Of a stretch of 64,000 bases of DNA, positions 43,865-53,043 are shown one piece after another (position 1 is the first letter of the stretch; every line of letters begins with the position of its first letter). The notes under the pieces are model-generated. The model did no database searches and was not told the DNA's origin. It saw nothing but the letters and a program-made list of their open reading frames with translations. The DNA is from Enterococcus mundtii (GTDB lineage Bacteria; Bacillota; Bacilli; Lactobacillales; Enterococcaceae). The stretch covers positions 682,001 to 746,000 of the forward strand of contig NZ_AP019810.1 of NCBI RefSeq assembly GCF_013394305.1. The letters run 5' to 3'. The position numbers and the translations under genes are program-made.

Positions 43865-43903
43865 TAAAAAAAGAACAAGGCAATCTGCCCTGTTCTTTTT
43901 TTA
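43865..43903 (-). terminator. intrinsic terminator of the second chitinase gene
   Basis: AAAGAACA-GGCA pairs with TGCC-TGTTCTTT around a three-base loop, followed by a T run on the minus strand, just after the stop at 43910. Confidence 0.85.
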
Positions 43904-43909
43904 TTTAAA

Positions 43910-46498
43910 TTAACCAATTAGTTCCCATGGACCCCATTGTTCAGTTCCTGGCTCATCACCTTGTGTCCACCATTTCGCACGATAAGTATTTCCTTTATGA
44001 GTTACTACATCACCTAAATCATAGACTTTGTTCGCATCCCATTCGCCTTCAGCTGGCGGAGTTGTTTCTTCTAAAGTTGTGACAACTAATGCTTTGCTTT
44101 CTTCTGAAACATTTCCTGCTGCATCAAACGCTTTTACTGTATATGAGTATTCCGTATTCGCTGTTAACCCAGCATCAGCAAATGAAGTTGTTGCTGATTG
44201 ACCCACTTGTTTGCCATCACGGAAAACATAGTATCCTGCTACTGCAACATTGTCAGTTGAACGAGTCCAAGACAATGATACATTTTTCTCACCGATCGTT
44301 GAAGCTTTCAAGTCTAATGGAACTGAAGGTGCTTCTGTATCTACTGGTGCTTTTTCTAACGTTTTAACAACTAATGCTTTACTTTCTTCTGAAACATTTC
44401 CGGCACGGTCAAATGCTTTTACTGTATATGAATATTCTGTATCTGCAGTTAAACCAGCGTCAGTAAATGAAGTTGTTGCTGATTGACCCACTTGTTTGCC
44501 ATCACGGAAAACGTAGTATCCTGCGACCCCTTTGTCGTCAGTTGATTTTGTCCATGATAGAGAAACGTTTGTTTCACCGATTGTTGAAGCTGTTAGTTCT
44601 ATTGGTACTGAAGGTGCTTCTGTATCCGGTGTTCCTGGTTCAGTCGTTGAACCTTCACCAAAGATCACTTGTTTATTGATTTCAATACCTTCGTTACCAA
44701 TTCTTTGGCTTAATGTGATTGAGTCGATATTGTCAACAGCGACATCTGCTTCAGCAGCATTTGAACTCAATCTGAACTCATAAGATGCACCTGGTGCGAT
44801 TTCTTTGCCATCATATACAGAAGACAAATCAACGATTGCAGCGCCATCAACATTTGTTACAGTACCTGCTTTGTAATCACCAGCGCCAAGCTTTTCATTT
44901 GTCGCCATTGGAATCACTAATTTAGGTAATTTGATTGTTTCTTGTGAAAATTCAACTAATTTCAATACAGAAGAAGTTTCTTCCATTTTTTCATTGTTGG
45001 TAATTTTTACGTCGTAACCACTAACGCCATATTGTGTATAAGTTGAGATCTCAACATCCACATTCAATGGTGTGCTCTTGATTTCAAACTCTGGAAGTTT
45101 CTCACTACCTAACAATCCTTCTTTGATTGCATTGGTTAACTCATCACGTTTTGTTCCAGTTGTTTCTTTGTCTTGTGATTGTTGCCATGAAATGATTCCA
45201 CCAAGTTGGTTTTCTTTTACATATTCAGCTTTATAAGTCACTGATTTTTCATTTTCGTAAGTAAAGAATTCACCAGTTGTTTCGCTGTACATAAATGGTG
45301 CTTTCGCTACGTCATCCCAATACTCTTTCAATCCAGATGTATTACCAAGTAACGTTTCAATATCTCGATATGGCCATACACCACTGGCACGTCCACCGTC
45401 ACCTACTTTTAATGGATTTTTGTTTTTCGCTCCATAACTTGGTGTTTGATCGGCATCTTGACTTGATAATTCTGCTTTTTGGAATAATCCCGGTGCCTCT
45501 TCATTATCCCCTTTTGCCACTTCGTTCCATCCACGAGTATAGAATGCTGCTCCAATAACGATTTTTTCTGAAGCCGCACCTTTCTCACGTAGGTATTCTA
45601 CTGTTTGATCTACTGAGAAGCCTTCATCATAATTAGGATCAGCTGGATTCCCGTAAAGTGCTGAATGGTGACCACTTGTATCTGACCATGCACCAGTTAA
45701 GTCATAAGTCATGATGTTTGCGAAATCGACAACATCAAATAGTCGTTTCACGTCGATACCTGAATCTAATTTACCTTGAGCTGCTGGCAATGCAACAGAT
45801 AGTTCATATGTTTTTCCTAATTCTTCGCCTTGTTTATCAATTGTTTCGCGAATTTCATCTAATAATTTTATGTAATTTTCTTTATCTTCAGGTTTTGCAT
45901 TTGGTGTTCCTTCGTCATTTACGTTATCCACTAGATCTGGTTGACGTACATCTGCCGGGAATTCCCAGTCAACATCGACAAAGTCCATATTTGTATATTT
46001 AATAAATTTTGCTACATTATCTACAAGGTTCTTACGTTTCGTAGGGTTTGCTGCTACTTCAGAGAAATCTCCTGATTTAGACCAACCACCTAATGAAACA
46101 CCAATTTTCATGTTTGGATTTTTTCCACGTAAATCTTGAATCGCATTTAAGATACCAGAACTAGCAGAGTTCCATTGTACGCCCGGTAATCCTACAGGTG
46201 CGCCTGTCGCTGCGTCTGCATCAGTAAAGACTAGTTCGCCATTACTATCAAAATCTAAAAAGGCAAAATTCAAGTGAGTCAATTGATCTGCTGGGATATC
46301 TTTTGGATAAAAGTTACCTTCGCCGCCCCAAATCGACCAGTCACCATAATACATTACGTTTCTATAAGTTGCTTGTTGTTCTGTTTGTTGGATTTCTTCT
46401 GCATTGACGATAGACAATTCCCCAATTGTCGGAAGCGCCGTTGAGACAACAGAAGAAAATAACATCGCTGCCAACCCAATTTTTTTAATACTTTTCAT
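43910..46498 (-). CDS. secreted chitinase, GH18-FnIII-FnIII-CBM5/12
   Basis: 862-residue paralogue of the downstream chitinase. Signal peptide 1-34 (cleavage near VNAEE), GH18 about 45-440 with DFVDVDWE, accessory beta domain about 470-625, two tandem FnIII modules (about 630-720 and 724-812) and a terminal CBM5/12 (WDANKVYDLGDVVTHKG, WWTQGDEPGTEQWGPWELI). The catalytic and binding domains are highly similar to those of its neighbour; the main difference is the duplicated FnIII. No LPXTG anchor. No chitin-active LPMO (AA10) gene is adjacent, although in E. faecalis chitinase and LPMO are neighbours. Confidence 0.93.
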   Translation of the reverse strand: MKSIKKIGLAAMLFSSVVSTALPTIGELSIVNAEEIQQTEQQATYRNVMYYGDWSIWGGEGNFYPKDIPADQLTHLNFAFLDFDSNGELVFTDADAATGAPVGLPGVQWNSASSGILNAIQDLRGKNPNMKIGVSLGGWSKSGDFSEVAANPTKRKNLVDNVAKFIKYTNMDFVDVDWEFPADVRQPDLVDNVNDEGTPNAKPEDKENYIKLLDEIRETIDKQGEELGKTYELSVALPAAQGKLDSGIDVKRLFDVVDFANIMTYDLTGAWSDTSGHHSALYGNPADPNYDEGFSVDQTVEYLREKGAASEKIVIGAAFYTRGWNEVAKGDNEEAPGLFQKAELSSQDADQTPSYGAKNKNPLKVGDGGRASGVWPYRDIETLLGNTSGLKEYWDDVAKAPFMYSETTGEFFTYENEKSVTYKAEYVKENQLGGIISWQQSQDKETTGTKRDELTNAIKEGLLGSEKLPEFEIKSTPLNVDVEISTYTQYGVSGYDVKITNNEKMEETSSVLKLVEFSQETIKLPKLVIPMATNEKLGAGDYKAGTVTNVDGAAIVDLSSVYDGKEIAPGASYEFRLSSNAAEADVAVDNIDSITLSQRIGNEGIEINKQVIFGEGSTTEPGTPDTEAPSVPIELTASTIGETNVSLSWTKSTDDKGVAGYYVFRDGKQVGQSATTSFTDAGLTADTEYSYTVKAFDRAGNVSEESKALVVKTLEKAPVDTEAPSVPLDLKASTIGEKNVSLSWTRSTDNVAVAGYYVFRDGKQVGQSATTSFADAGLTANTEYSYTVKAFDAAGNVSEESKALVVTTLEETTPPAEGEWDANKVYDLGDVVTHKGNTYRAKWWTQGDEPGTEQWGPWELIG
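44057..44626 (-). repeat. tandem duplication of the FnIII-coding segment
   Basis: Two direct repeats of 285 bp (95 codons), 44342-44626 and 44057-44341, code the two FnIII modules of the 862-residue chitinase. Long identical blocks (for example around GYYVFRDGKQVGQSATTSF in both copies) point to a recent duplication. Confidence 0.8.
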
Positions 46499-46916
46499 TT
46501 TTAAATTCTCCCCTTTTTACACTATTCACTTTTCAAAAAACAATTATGTAACAAAATAAACACGAAAATATGTTATTCATCCCCCCTCTATTTCTCTAAA
46601 ATAGTGAGTTAAACTCAGTGAAACTTTTGTTGCTAACAGAATATTATCACCTGAAAATGGCTTTTTCAACCGTTCTCCTAAAATTATTTAAAAAACAAAT
46701 TAAATCACCTTGGTTATTTACCTGTTTTATAATCGTTATTATTAAAAATCTTTATATCACTTGCTTTTCACCTCTTTTTCTCAATTGCTAGAAAAATTAA
46801 ATATCCCTCATTATTTTAATTAAAAAATAACAATTTGAGAAAATATAATAACAAAAAGGCGTAGAGGACAAGAAATTAAATTGATTTTTGTTTCTAATCT
46901 TAAAAATCAAATAAAC

Positions 46917-47020
46917 GAAGTTCCAGAAGTAACTCCTTCATAAAAAGCCGAGAAACCAAAAATTTGAAAAACAATTTTTGGGTTTCTCGGCTTATTTCTC
47001 GGAGCTGGACACTTCTGTCC
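46917..47020. repeat. dispersed palindromic repeat copy D
   Basis: AAGCCGAGAAACC pairs with GGTTTCTCGGCTT, with AAAAATT/AATTTTT inside. The flanks are CCAGAAGTAACTCCTTC on the left and CGGAGCTGGACACTTCTG on the right. It lies in the 530-bp gap between the chitinase and the TetR gene, which otherwise holds only AT-rich promoter-like sequence and no gene. Confidence 0.7.
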
Positions 47021-47029
47021 CCACCGCAT

Positions 47030-47605
47030 TTAATCAGCTACGACACCATGAAGGTATAAATCGATCAGTCGTTCCACACTAAATGGGTTTTCAAGTGAAT
47101 TAGAAGATTCGGTGATATATGGTGCTAACAGAAGAAAAAAGTGCTTTGCAGCAATTTCTGTCGTAACATGAGCGCGCATCAAAGATTGATTTGTCGAAAA
47201 AATCACTTCAAATGGTTCACGATAACTTTTTTTCCACAAGGTAAAAAGATGATTTCGTGTCTCGGCAGAAAGGTTTGATTTTAAATCATGGTGCATCATA
47301 AATAGGTCTAAAAGATGGGTATCGATCAGATACTTCGTCATTTTAGTCAAAGAATGTTTAAAATCAAGTTTGTTCTCTTCTAAGATTGCTCTTAAGTCTG
47401 TACCTACAGTACTCAAATGCTCTTCTAAGACTGCACAATATAACTTTTCTTTATCGCTAAAGTAATGATAAAGATTTGGTTGCGTGATTCCAGCATTTTT
47501 AGCAATCTCACGTGTTGAAGTTCCTTGATAACCTTTTGACATAAACAAACGATTGGCTTCTTTTAAAATTTTCTCTTGTGTATCCTTATTGTATCGATGG
47601 ACCAA
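47030..47605 (-). CDS. TetR-family regulator, probably heme-responsive FhtR-like
   Basis: 191-residue TetR protein: N-terminal HTH with the family pattern TSTREIAKNAGITQPNLYHYFSDKEKLY (residues about 29-56 in parts) and a helical ligand domain. The best start is a TTG at 47605, six bases from GAGGGTG; no ATG with a ribosome site precedes the HTH. It is the third gene after hrtB and hrtA, only 17 bp after hrtA. In E. faecalis the TetR protein FhtR senses heme and represses hrtBA through palindromes of the TTATCA-TGATAA type, and two such palindromes lie upstream of hrtB here. Identity with FhtR is inferred from this context. Confidence 0.75.
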   Translation of the reverse strand: MVHRYNKDTQEKILKEANRLFMSKGYQGTSTREIAKNAGITQPNLYHYFSDKEKLYCAVLEEHLSTVGTDLRAILEENKLDFKHSLTKMTKYLIDTHLLDLFMMHHDLKSNLSAETRNHLFTLWKKSYREPFEVIFSTNQSLMRAHVTTEIAAKHFFLLLAPYITESSNSLENPFSVERLIDLYLHGVVAD

Positions 47606-47622
47606 CTTTTACACCCTCTGAC

Positions 47623-48291
47623 TTATTTTTTTTCTCGAAAGACACCATCTTCTATCATAAATACTTTATCACATCTGTCAATAAGTCGGGTATCATGAGT
47701 GACCATTATGATTGCTTTATTTTTTTCCTTGGATTCTTTTGCTAAAATATCTACAACTTCTACTGCTTTTTCTGAATCCAAACTAGCTGTTGGCTCATCT
47801 GCCAAAATAATCGAAGGATCGTTATATAGCGCTCGAGCAATTGCCACTCTTTGTCGTTCACCACCCGAAAGATCTTCTGGATACTTATTAAGGAGTTTAT
47901 CCACCCCAAGTTGTTGGAATAGTTCTTTTGCCTCCTCTTGTCGATTTTCATGCTTGATCTTATCGACCAGTACTAATTGTTTTTTGACGGTCAAAAATGG
48001 AACTAGATTGGAAGCTTGAAGAATAAATCCGATTTCCTTAAACCGTAATTTTACTCGTTTTTTCTCCGGTTGTTCACTGAAATCTTCTCCATTGATCTTG
48101 ACGGTTCCTTTATTTGGTGTCTGTAAACCGCCTGCAATCGTTAAGAAGGTACTCTTTCCAGAACCAGATGGTCCAATGATTGCGACAAACTCCCCTTTAT
48201 CGACACTGACATTTGTTTTTTTCAATGCTTGGATGGTTTGATCACCATCTTTAAAACTTTTTTCAACATCTATAAATTCAATTGCTTTCAT
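47623..48291 (-). CDS. hrtA: ABC transporter ATP-binding protein, HrtA-like
   Basis: 222-residue LolD/MacB-type ATPase: Walker A GPSGSGKSTFL, Q-loop region FILQASNLVPFLTV, signature LSGGERQRVAIARAL, Walker B IILADEPTASLDS, H-loop VTHDTRLI. Paired with the FtsX-type permease HrtB in a heme exporter family; bacitracin or peptide export is an alternative for such pairs. Ribosome site AAGGAG before ATG 48291; 15 bp after hrtB. Confidence 0.82.
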   Translation of the reverse strand: MKAIEFIDVEKSFKDGDQTIQALKKTNVSVDKGEFVAIIGPSGSGKSTFLTIAGGLQTPNKGTVKINGEDFSEQPEKKRVKLRFKEIGFILQASNLVPFLTVKKQLVLVDKIKHENRQEEAKELFQQLGVDKLLNKYPEDLSGGERQRVAIARALYNDPSIILADEPTASLDSEKAVEVVDILAKESKEKNKAIIMVTHDTRLIDRCDKVFMIEDGVFREKK

Positions 48292-48306
48292 TTCCCATTC
48301 TCCTTT

Positions 48307-49377
48307 CTATCCGATTGCTTTTAATGGATCAATTTTTACGATCGTTCTAACAGAGAAAAGTGCCCCTAAAATAGCAACGATCAACATCATTACACTAATC
48401 ACACCGAAAAACAACCAGTTACTTTGGAATGGTACAGCATCTGGTAGAACAAGTGAGGTAACGAACGTTCCAAACAATCCAAGAGCGACACCGAAAAATG
48501 AAAGTAAGAACGTTTGTGCAACTACTGAACGTGCAATAAATCCACCAGTAACGCCTTGGGCTTTAAGTACACCAAAAATATTGATTTTTTGCATGGTCAA
48601 TACATAAATGAAAATGCCGATCACGATTGCTGCAATCACAATCAAAAAGCCGATCATGAAACCAAACGTCAATACTTGTGCATTGTACCCTGGTAGTTCA
48701 TTGATAAATGTCGAAATACTGATTTTCTCTAGATCATCCGGTAAGCTATCCACATCTCCTCGCACGACCACTGCATTGATACGAGCATTATCAGTTGCAT
48801 CTTGTTTCTCAAATCGTATCTCTTGGTACGCATTGATCGTTGTATAGACGACAGGAGAGACATTGAATTTGGCATTCTCAGTAAATCCAGTCAATTTAAA
48901 TGTCTTGTCGCTTCCTGATAATTTGATTGTATCTCCAATGTCTAAGCCATATTCTTCTTTTAAACTAATATCACCGACTGCTTCATCATTTGACTGGAAT
49001 TCTTCTCCTTCCACGATATTCGGCATGATGAATTGGTTTTGATCGATTCCAAAAAAACTAACATTGACTTTATCAGCATCTGGACGATCTGGACTCGTGA
49101 CTACTCCAGGTGTTTGAGCTAAATAAGCGACTTGATCACCTTTCACTTCTTCTGCCATCTTTTTCGTGATCATCGACATCCCTAAGTTTGTATTGGCGTC
49201 TTTTGATAAAACAATGGTATCTGCCTCCCATTTATCTACAGCAGTTCGATTGTCTTGTGCCAACCCATAGGCTAATCCTGTCAAAAAAAAGACAAGGTAC
49301 GCAATTAGAAACATGACGCCTGTCACTAAAGCATAGCGTAATTTTGAATGAATGATTTCATTTAATGCTAAAAACAT
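48307..49377 (-). CDS. hrtB: FtsX-like ABC permease, HrtB-like (heme efflux)
   Basis: 356-residue permease with one N-terminal helix (YALVTGVMFLIAYLVFFLTGLAYG in parts), an extracytoplasmic domain of about 190 residues, and three C-terminal helices, the MacB/FtsX layout of HrtB. The start LALNEIIHSKLRYALVTG and the end VRTIVKIDPLKAIG resemble staphylococcal HrtB at both termini. Starts directly after twin palindromic operators, so it heads the operon. Confidence 0.8.
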   Translation of the reverse strand: MFLALNEIIHSKLRYALVTGVMFLIAYLVFFLTGLAYGLAQDNRTAVDKWEADTIVLSKDANTNLGMSMITKKMAEEVKGDQVAYLAQTPGVVTSPDRPDADKVNVSFFGIDQNQFIMPNIVEGEEFQSNDEAVGDISLKEEYGLDIGDTIKLSGSDKTFKLTGFTENAKFNVSPVVYTTINAYQEIRFEKQDATDNARINAVVVRGDVDSLPDDLEKISISTFINELPGYNAQVLTFGFMIGFLIVIAAIVIGIFIYVLTMQKINIFGVLKAQGVTGGFIARSVVAQTFLLSFFGVALGLFGTFVTSLVLPDAVPFQSNWLFFGVISVMMLIVAILGALFSVRTIVKIDPLKAIG

Positions 49378-49395
49378 AAAATTCCCCCTAAAAAT

Positions 49396-49430
49396 TTATC
49401 AACTGATAAATATATCTTATCACTTGATAA
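49396..49430. promoter_or_regulatory. twin palindromic operators of the hrtBA operon
   Basis: TTATCAACTGATAA (49396-49409) and TTATCACTTGATAA (49417-49430): both are TTATCA-N2-TGATAA with centres 21 bp apart, two helical turns. They lie 19-53 bp upstream of the hrtB start codon. The motif resembles the FhtR operator reported in E. faecalis. Confidence 0.75.
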
Positions 49431-49547
49431 ATTTTTAGAGGAATAATCTGCTCAGAATAATCAATAAAAGAAAAAACAATTGAGTTGATCATATTCAATA
49501 AGGAATATGTCAGTCGTTTATTTCTAAGTTTCATCAAAAAATTGAGG

Positions 49548-50396
49548 TTAAAATCCCGATTCTTTTAGCTTTGGCAATAGATATTCTTTCGCTTGTAAGA
49601 TCTGACTTTCATAATCCTTATCCTGACCACTCCACATTTCAATCAAGAATGGCCCTTCGTAATTTACACGTTTCAATGTTTTAAATAAGCCAGAAAAATC
49701 CACACAACCTTGACCAAACGGAACGTCTCTGAACTTACCCTTACTACTAACTGTTACTGGTTGCGTATCTTTTAGGTGGATCGAAGTAATATATTCGATG
49801 CCTTGTTCAAGTTCAATCGCCACATTATTTTCTGGCCACGCTGATAGATTTCCTAAGTCAGGATACACTTGTAAATAAGGAGAAGGGAGTTGTTTTTTTA
49901 TCTCTATGAATTTACGAATGGAATTCATAAATGGGTCATCCATGACTTCAATCGACAAGATTATCCCAAACTGTGCTGCCTCTTTGATACTGGCACGCAA
50001 TCCTCTGATAAACGCTTCTCTTGTCTCTATTGATTTTTTTTCATAGTATACATCGTATCCCGCCACTTGTATGATCCTGATACCTAACCGATACGCAAGC
50101 TGTATCGCCTTTTTCATCATAGATAAGGCTTTTTCTTGTTTTTTGACATCTACTGAGCCGAATGGAAAACGGCGATGCCCACTTAAACAAAGCGAATGGA
50201 TAGCAATCCCTGAAACCGCTATCGCTTCTTTTAACTCAGCGATTTGTTCATTCGTCCAATCTAAACGAGCCAATCGTTCCTCGCTTTCGTCAATCGATAT
50301 TTCCAGAAAATCAAACCCCAATTCTTTTACTGCATCTAACCGCTCTTGCCACGACCATCCGCTAGGCAGTGCCTTTTCATAAAGTCCGATTCTCAT
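49548..50396 (-). CDS. ulaE: L-xylulose/L-ribulose-5-phosphate 3-epimerase (UlaE-like)
   Basis: TIM-barrel sugar-phosphate epimerase of 282 residues (E. coli UlaE has 284), acting after UlaD in L-ascorbate breakdown: L-xylulose 5-phosphate to L-ribulose 5-phosphate. The conserved start RIGLYEKALPSGWSWQERL, SLCLSGHRRFPFGS, the metal Glu in SIEVMDDPFM, and the Asp/His/Glu set in YPDLGN, SIHLKDT and LIEMW are visible. Start set at ATG 50396 on homology; ATG 50399 is three bases upstream; the open frame reaches 50465 inside ulaD, without support. Last gene of the operon; no ulaF follows. Confidence 0.9.
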   Translation of the reverse strand: MRIGLYEKALPSGWSWQERLDAVKELGFDFLEISIDESEERLARLDWTNEQIAELKEAIAVSGIAIHSLCLSGHRRFPFGSVDVKKQEKALSMMKKAIQLAYRLGIRIIQVAGYDVYYEKKSIETREAFIRGLRASIKEAAQFGIILSIEVMDDPFMNSIRKFIEIKKQLPSPYLQVYPDLGNLSAWPENNVAIELEQGIEYITSIHLKDTQPVTVSSKGKFRDVPFGQGCVDFSGLFKTLKRVNYEGPFLIEMWSGQDKDYESQILQAKEYLLPKLKESGF

Positions 50397-50400
50397 CATC

Positions 50401-51042
50401 TCATTCTCCCCACAGTCGCTTGATCTCCTTTTGGAATGCTTGGGCTTGTATGATAGGATCTGCACACGCCGTCAATCCTCGACCGACAATAAAATGAAAG
50501 ATCGGCATCCCTTGGAACAAGGCTAACGTTGAAATTGACAGCCCACCAGTTACTGAGACTTGAAAACCTAAATCGATCAATTGTTGGACGAGCTTCAGAT
50601 CCTTTTCTCCCCAAACTTCTCCAGCTAACAAGGCATCCCTACTTTGATGATAGACGACCTGAGAAATCCCAATTTCTCGCCATTTTTTTGCTTGTTCCAT
50701 CGTCCATTCTCCGTATAGTTCTACTTGAAGTGCTTTGACTTTCTTTTGTGCGGCTTGCATGGTAGCTAGAGAGGCACAGCAGATCACTGTCATGAAATCT
50801 GCCCCAGCCTGCGCTACATTACCAGCCACAGTTTCTCCTGCGTCGGCACATTTTGTATCCGCAACGATCGTTTTTTCTGGAAACATTTTTCTCATACATT
50901 CGATTGGTTTGCTTCCTTCTTGAAGACAAAGAATGGTGCCTACTTCAATCACATCGACGATTTCTCCAATTTTTTTCACATCTGCCAATGCAGACGCTAA
51001 CGTGTTATGATCCAGTGCAATTTGTAATTTTGGTCGTTTCAT
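50401..51042 (-). CDS. ulaD: 3-keto-L-gulonate-6-phosphate decarboxylase
   Basis: 213-residue OMP-decarboxylase-superfamily barrel that turns 3-keto-L-gulonate 6-phosphate into L-xylulose 5-phosphate and CO2. Active-site segments LQIALDH, EVGT, IVADTKCADAGE and YHQSRDALLAGEVW are conserved, as is the phosphate site VTGGLS and IVGRGLT. It follows ulaB without any gap. Hexulose-6-phosphate synthase (HPS) is the nearest alternative, but the operon context decides. Confidence 0.92.
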   Translation of the reverse strand: MKRPKLQIALDHNTLASALADVKKIGEIVDVIEVGTILCLQEGSKPIECMRKMFPEKTIVADTKCADAGETVAGNVAQAGADFMTVICCASLATMQAAQKKVKALQVELYGEWTMEQAKKWREIGISQVVYHQSRDALLAGEVWGEKDLKLVQQLIDLGFQVSVTGGLSISTLALFQGMPIFHFIVGRGLTACADPIIQAQAFQKEIKRLWGE

Positions 51043-51354
51043 CTAATTCTCCTTTGATTTCAATTCTTTGTACATTGTTGTTTCTTTGAATTTCTCACAG
51101 ATCTCAGTAGGTGACATCACATTTTTGATCCCCACGACCGTCACACCTCGCTCAATTGCTTGCATGAACATCGGCATAAAATTGAGTGGCGTAAAGACGA
51201 CATCATATTGACTTGCCGAACTTTTACCTTCAGAGATCGGGCAATGATGGATTTTACTCACTGTAATATTTAATTCTCTCATTGCCTTTTCTACACTACG
51301 CATCATCATTAAACTTGTACCAGAACCATTGGCACACGAAACTAAAATTCTCAT
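51043..51354 (-). CDS. ulaB: PTS EIIB component, L-ascorbate type
   Basis: 103-residue EIIB of the ascorbate-galactitol (AG) superfamily. The phospho-acceptor Cys7 is in the P-loop ILVSCANGSGTS. It accepts phosphate from the EIIA (UlaC) and passes it to ascorbate during transport by UlaA. Placed between ulaA and ulaD. Confidence 0.92.
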   Translation of the reverse strand: MRILVSCANGSGTSLMMMRSVEKAMRELNITVSKIHHCPISEGKSSASQYDVVFTPLNFMPMFMQAIERGVTVVGIKNVMSPTEICEKFKETTMYKELKSKEN

Positions 51355-51369
51355 TTACTTTCCCTCCTA

Positions 51370-52845
51370 TTAATTACTGTCTCCAAACTTTTCTTTATAT
51401 TTTTGATAATCCTCCACAATCAAAAAATATCCTTCTGGATTTTTTCGATATTGTAGTTGCGGAATTAGCAACAAACCGACGACCACTAGTGCAACACCTG
51501 CATAACCAAAAAATTTCATCAAAACAGTAAAGACTGGCCAAGCAGTCGCCCAATCAAACATACCAATGTACCCTCCGTAACTAGATAACCCGATCCATGT
51601 CGCAAAGAGTGCAGAACCACCGACTTGGATCAGCCCAGATAAGAAAGGGAACAAACATGCTGCCTTGAACCCACCCCGATTATTAGAGAACACAGCGATG
51701 ACCGCATTATCAAAAAATAGTGGGATAAATCCAGCGATCACGATCGTTGGTGATCGGAAGACGATCAATAAGATGATCATCAAGAATTGTCCTAATGCAC
51801 CAAATAAAAACCCGATCGTGACTGCATTTGGTGATCCAAAGCCAAAAGTTGCAGCCACATCGATCCCTGGCACAGCTCCTGGTAAAATAGTATTTGAGAT
51901 TCCTTGGAAAGATTGTGTCAACTCATCCACAAAGGTCCGGACACCAAGCTGTAAAATGGCTAAATACACAGCAAAGTTCAAAGAAGTGGTCAGTACGTAG
52001 AATAGAAAACTTTGTCCTGCCACCATAAATTCTGCCTCAATCAAGTACTCCTGTCCTAATACTAATAAGATGATGCCAAAGAAGAACAGCATCAATAAAG
52101 AAGTCGCCACCATGTTTTCGTTGAAAATGGATAAGAAACCCGGAAGCTCCATATCTTCAAGCTTTTTATCGGCTTTTCTATTCCCATTTTTTTTACGACT
52201 ACTCTTTTGCCACCACTTCGCTAAGGTAGAAAATAGGTACACCCCAAACATCTGTTGGTGCGCAATCGCAAAACCAGCTCCGTCTGTCAATTCTTGTGTC
52301 ACACCAACAGTTAAATTAGAAGCAACTGCCCAGTAACACCCTAAAATGATCCCCATAAATACTAATACTTCTACTCTTCCTAATTCAGGAAAACAGAAAA
52401 GTAAGATCCAAAAAGCTGTAGCTGCTTGCTGGATCTGGACATTTCCTGTCGTAAAAACAGCTCGCAACTTCGTATATTTTTGGAAACGAACTAACAGGAT
52501 ATTCAATACAAATGCAATCAATAATAAAATCATCACATCACTGAACGTTCGTCCAAAAGTATCCATCAATCCTGCATCTACAGCATTTTGACCAAAATAG
52601 GGATCAGTCACCATCGCCTCAAGATCAAAACGATCCTTTAAACCAACTAAGATCGGTCGGAAATTGTTTACTAATCCACCTGAACCAACAACTAAAATCA
52701 GATAACCTACAGTGGCTTTCAAAAATCCAGCTATACATTCGTATAATGGTCGGCCAAGAAGTATATACCCTAATAAAACGATCGAACCGATCAAATAAGC
52801 CGGCTGCGTTAAAATATTTGTCGCAAAATACGTCCATATCTCCAT
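51370..52845 (-). CDS. ulaA: PTS EIIC component, L-ascorbate-specific permease
   Basis: 491-residue membrane protein that takes up L-ascorbate with phosphorylation to L-ascorbate 6-phosphate. It has about ten to eleven predicted helices and the UlaA/SgaT family segments LIGSIVLLGYILLGRPLYE, TVGYLILVVGSGGLV, ELTDGAGFAIAHQQMFGVY and PGAVPGIDVAATFGFGSPNA. Start ATG 52845 (MEIWTYFATN) has GGGAG eight bases upstream; the ATG at 52860 overlaps that site. The central cytoplasmic loop contains a basic stretch (KSSRKKNGNRKADKK). Preceded by an unusual leader with a strong ribosome site and a nine-codon ORF. Confidence 0.93.
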   Translation of the reverse strand: MEIWTYFATNILTQPAYLIGSIVLLGYILLGRPLYECIAGFLKATVGYLILVVGSGGLVNNFRPILVGLKDRFDLEAMVTDPYFGQNAVDAGLMDTFGRTFSDVMILLLIAFVLNILLVRFQKYTKLRAVFTTGNVQIQQAATAFWILLFCFPELGRVEVLVFMGIILGCYWAVASNLTVGVTQELTDGAGFAIAHQQMFGVYLFSTLAKWWQKSSRKKNGNRKADKKLEDMELPGFLSIFNENMVATSLLMLFFFGIILLVLGQEYLIEAEFMVAGQSFLFYVLTTSLNFAVYLAILQLGVRTFVDELTQSFQGISNTILPGAVPGIDVAATFGFGSPNAVTIGFLFGALGQFLMIILLIVFRSPTIVIAGFIPLFFDNAVIAVFSNNRGGFKAACLFPFLSGLIQVGGSALFATWIGLSSYGGYIGMFDWATAWPVFTVLMKFFGYAGVALVVVGLLLIPQLQYRKNPEGYFLIVEDYQKYKEKFGDSN

Positions 52846-52892
52846 CAAGATAGCTCCCATATTTTTCCGTTACCAAAAACCAGAACAACTCC

Positions 52893-52942
52893 TCAAACGA
52901 TGCGAGATATCATGGTTTTCATGTAAACGGACTCCCTCCCTT
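52893..52942 (-). other. purine-rich box and nine-codon ORF upstream of ulaA
   Basis: AAGGGAGGGAG (52932-52942) lies nine bases before an ATG at 52922 that opens a nine-codon ORF (MKTMISRIV, stop at 52893). This ideal ribosome site does not serve ulaA, whose start is 48 bp downstream of the stop. A similar box, GAGGAGGGAG, lies upstream of ulaC (53597-53606) with no ORF behind it. Confidence 0.4.
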
Positions 52943-53043
52943 GCCTCGTATTTTTTAGTTGATAATTTATCTTTTATGTCTATTTGCTTTGTACCGAATG
53001 GTCCTCACTGGCCATACCTAGCAAGCAAAAGACTACCTCTACC

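Noticed and set aside
44057-44626. CRISPR-like or intergenic repeat array
   Set aside because: The repeats are in frame, 285 bp long and encode FnIII modules.
46600-46700. cre site upstream of the larger chitinase gene
   Set aside because: The best candidate near 46651 lacks the central CG and does not fit the consensus.
52625-52888. Alternative-frame ORF overlapping the start of ulaA
   Set aside because: It is out of frame with the well supported UlaA protein and only seems to have a ribosome site because of the purine-rich leader.
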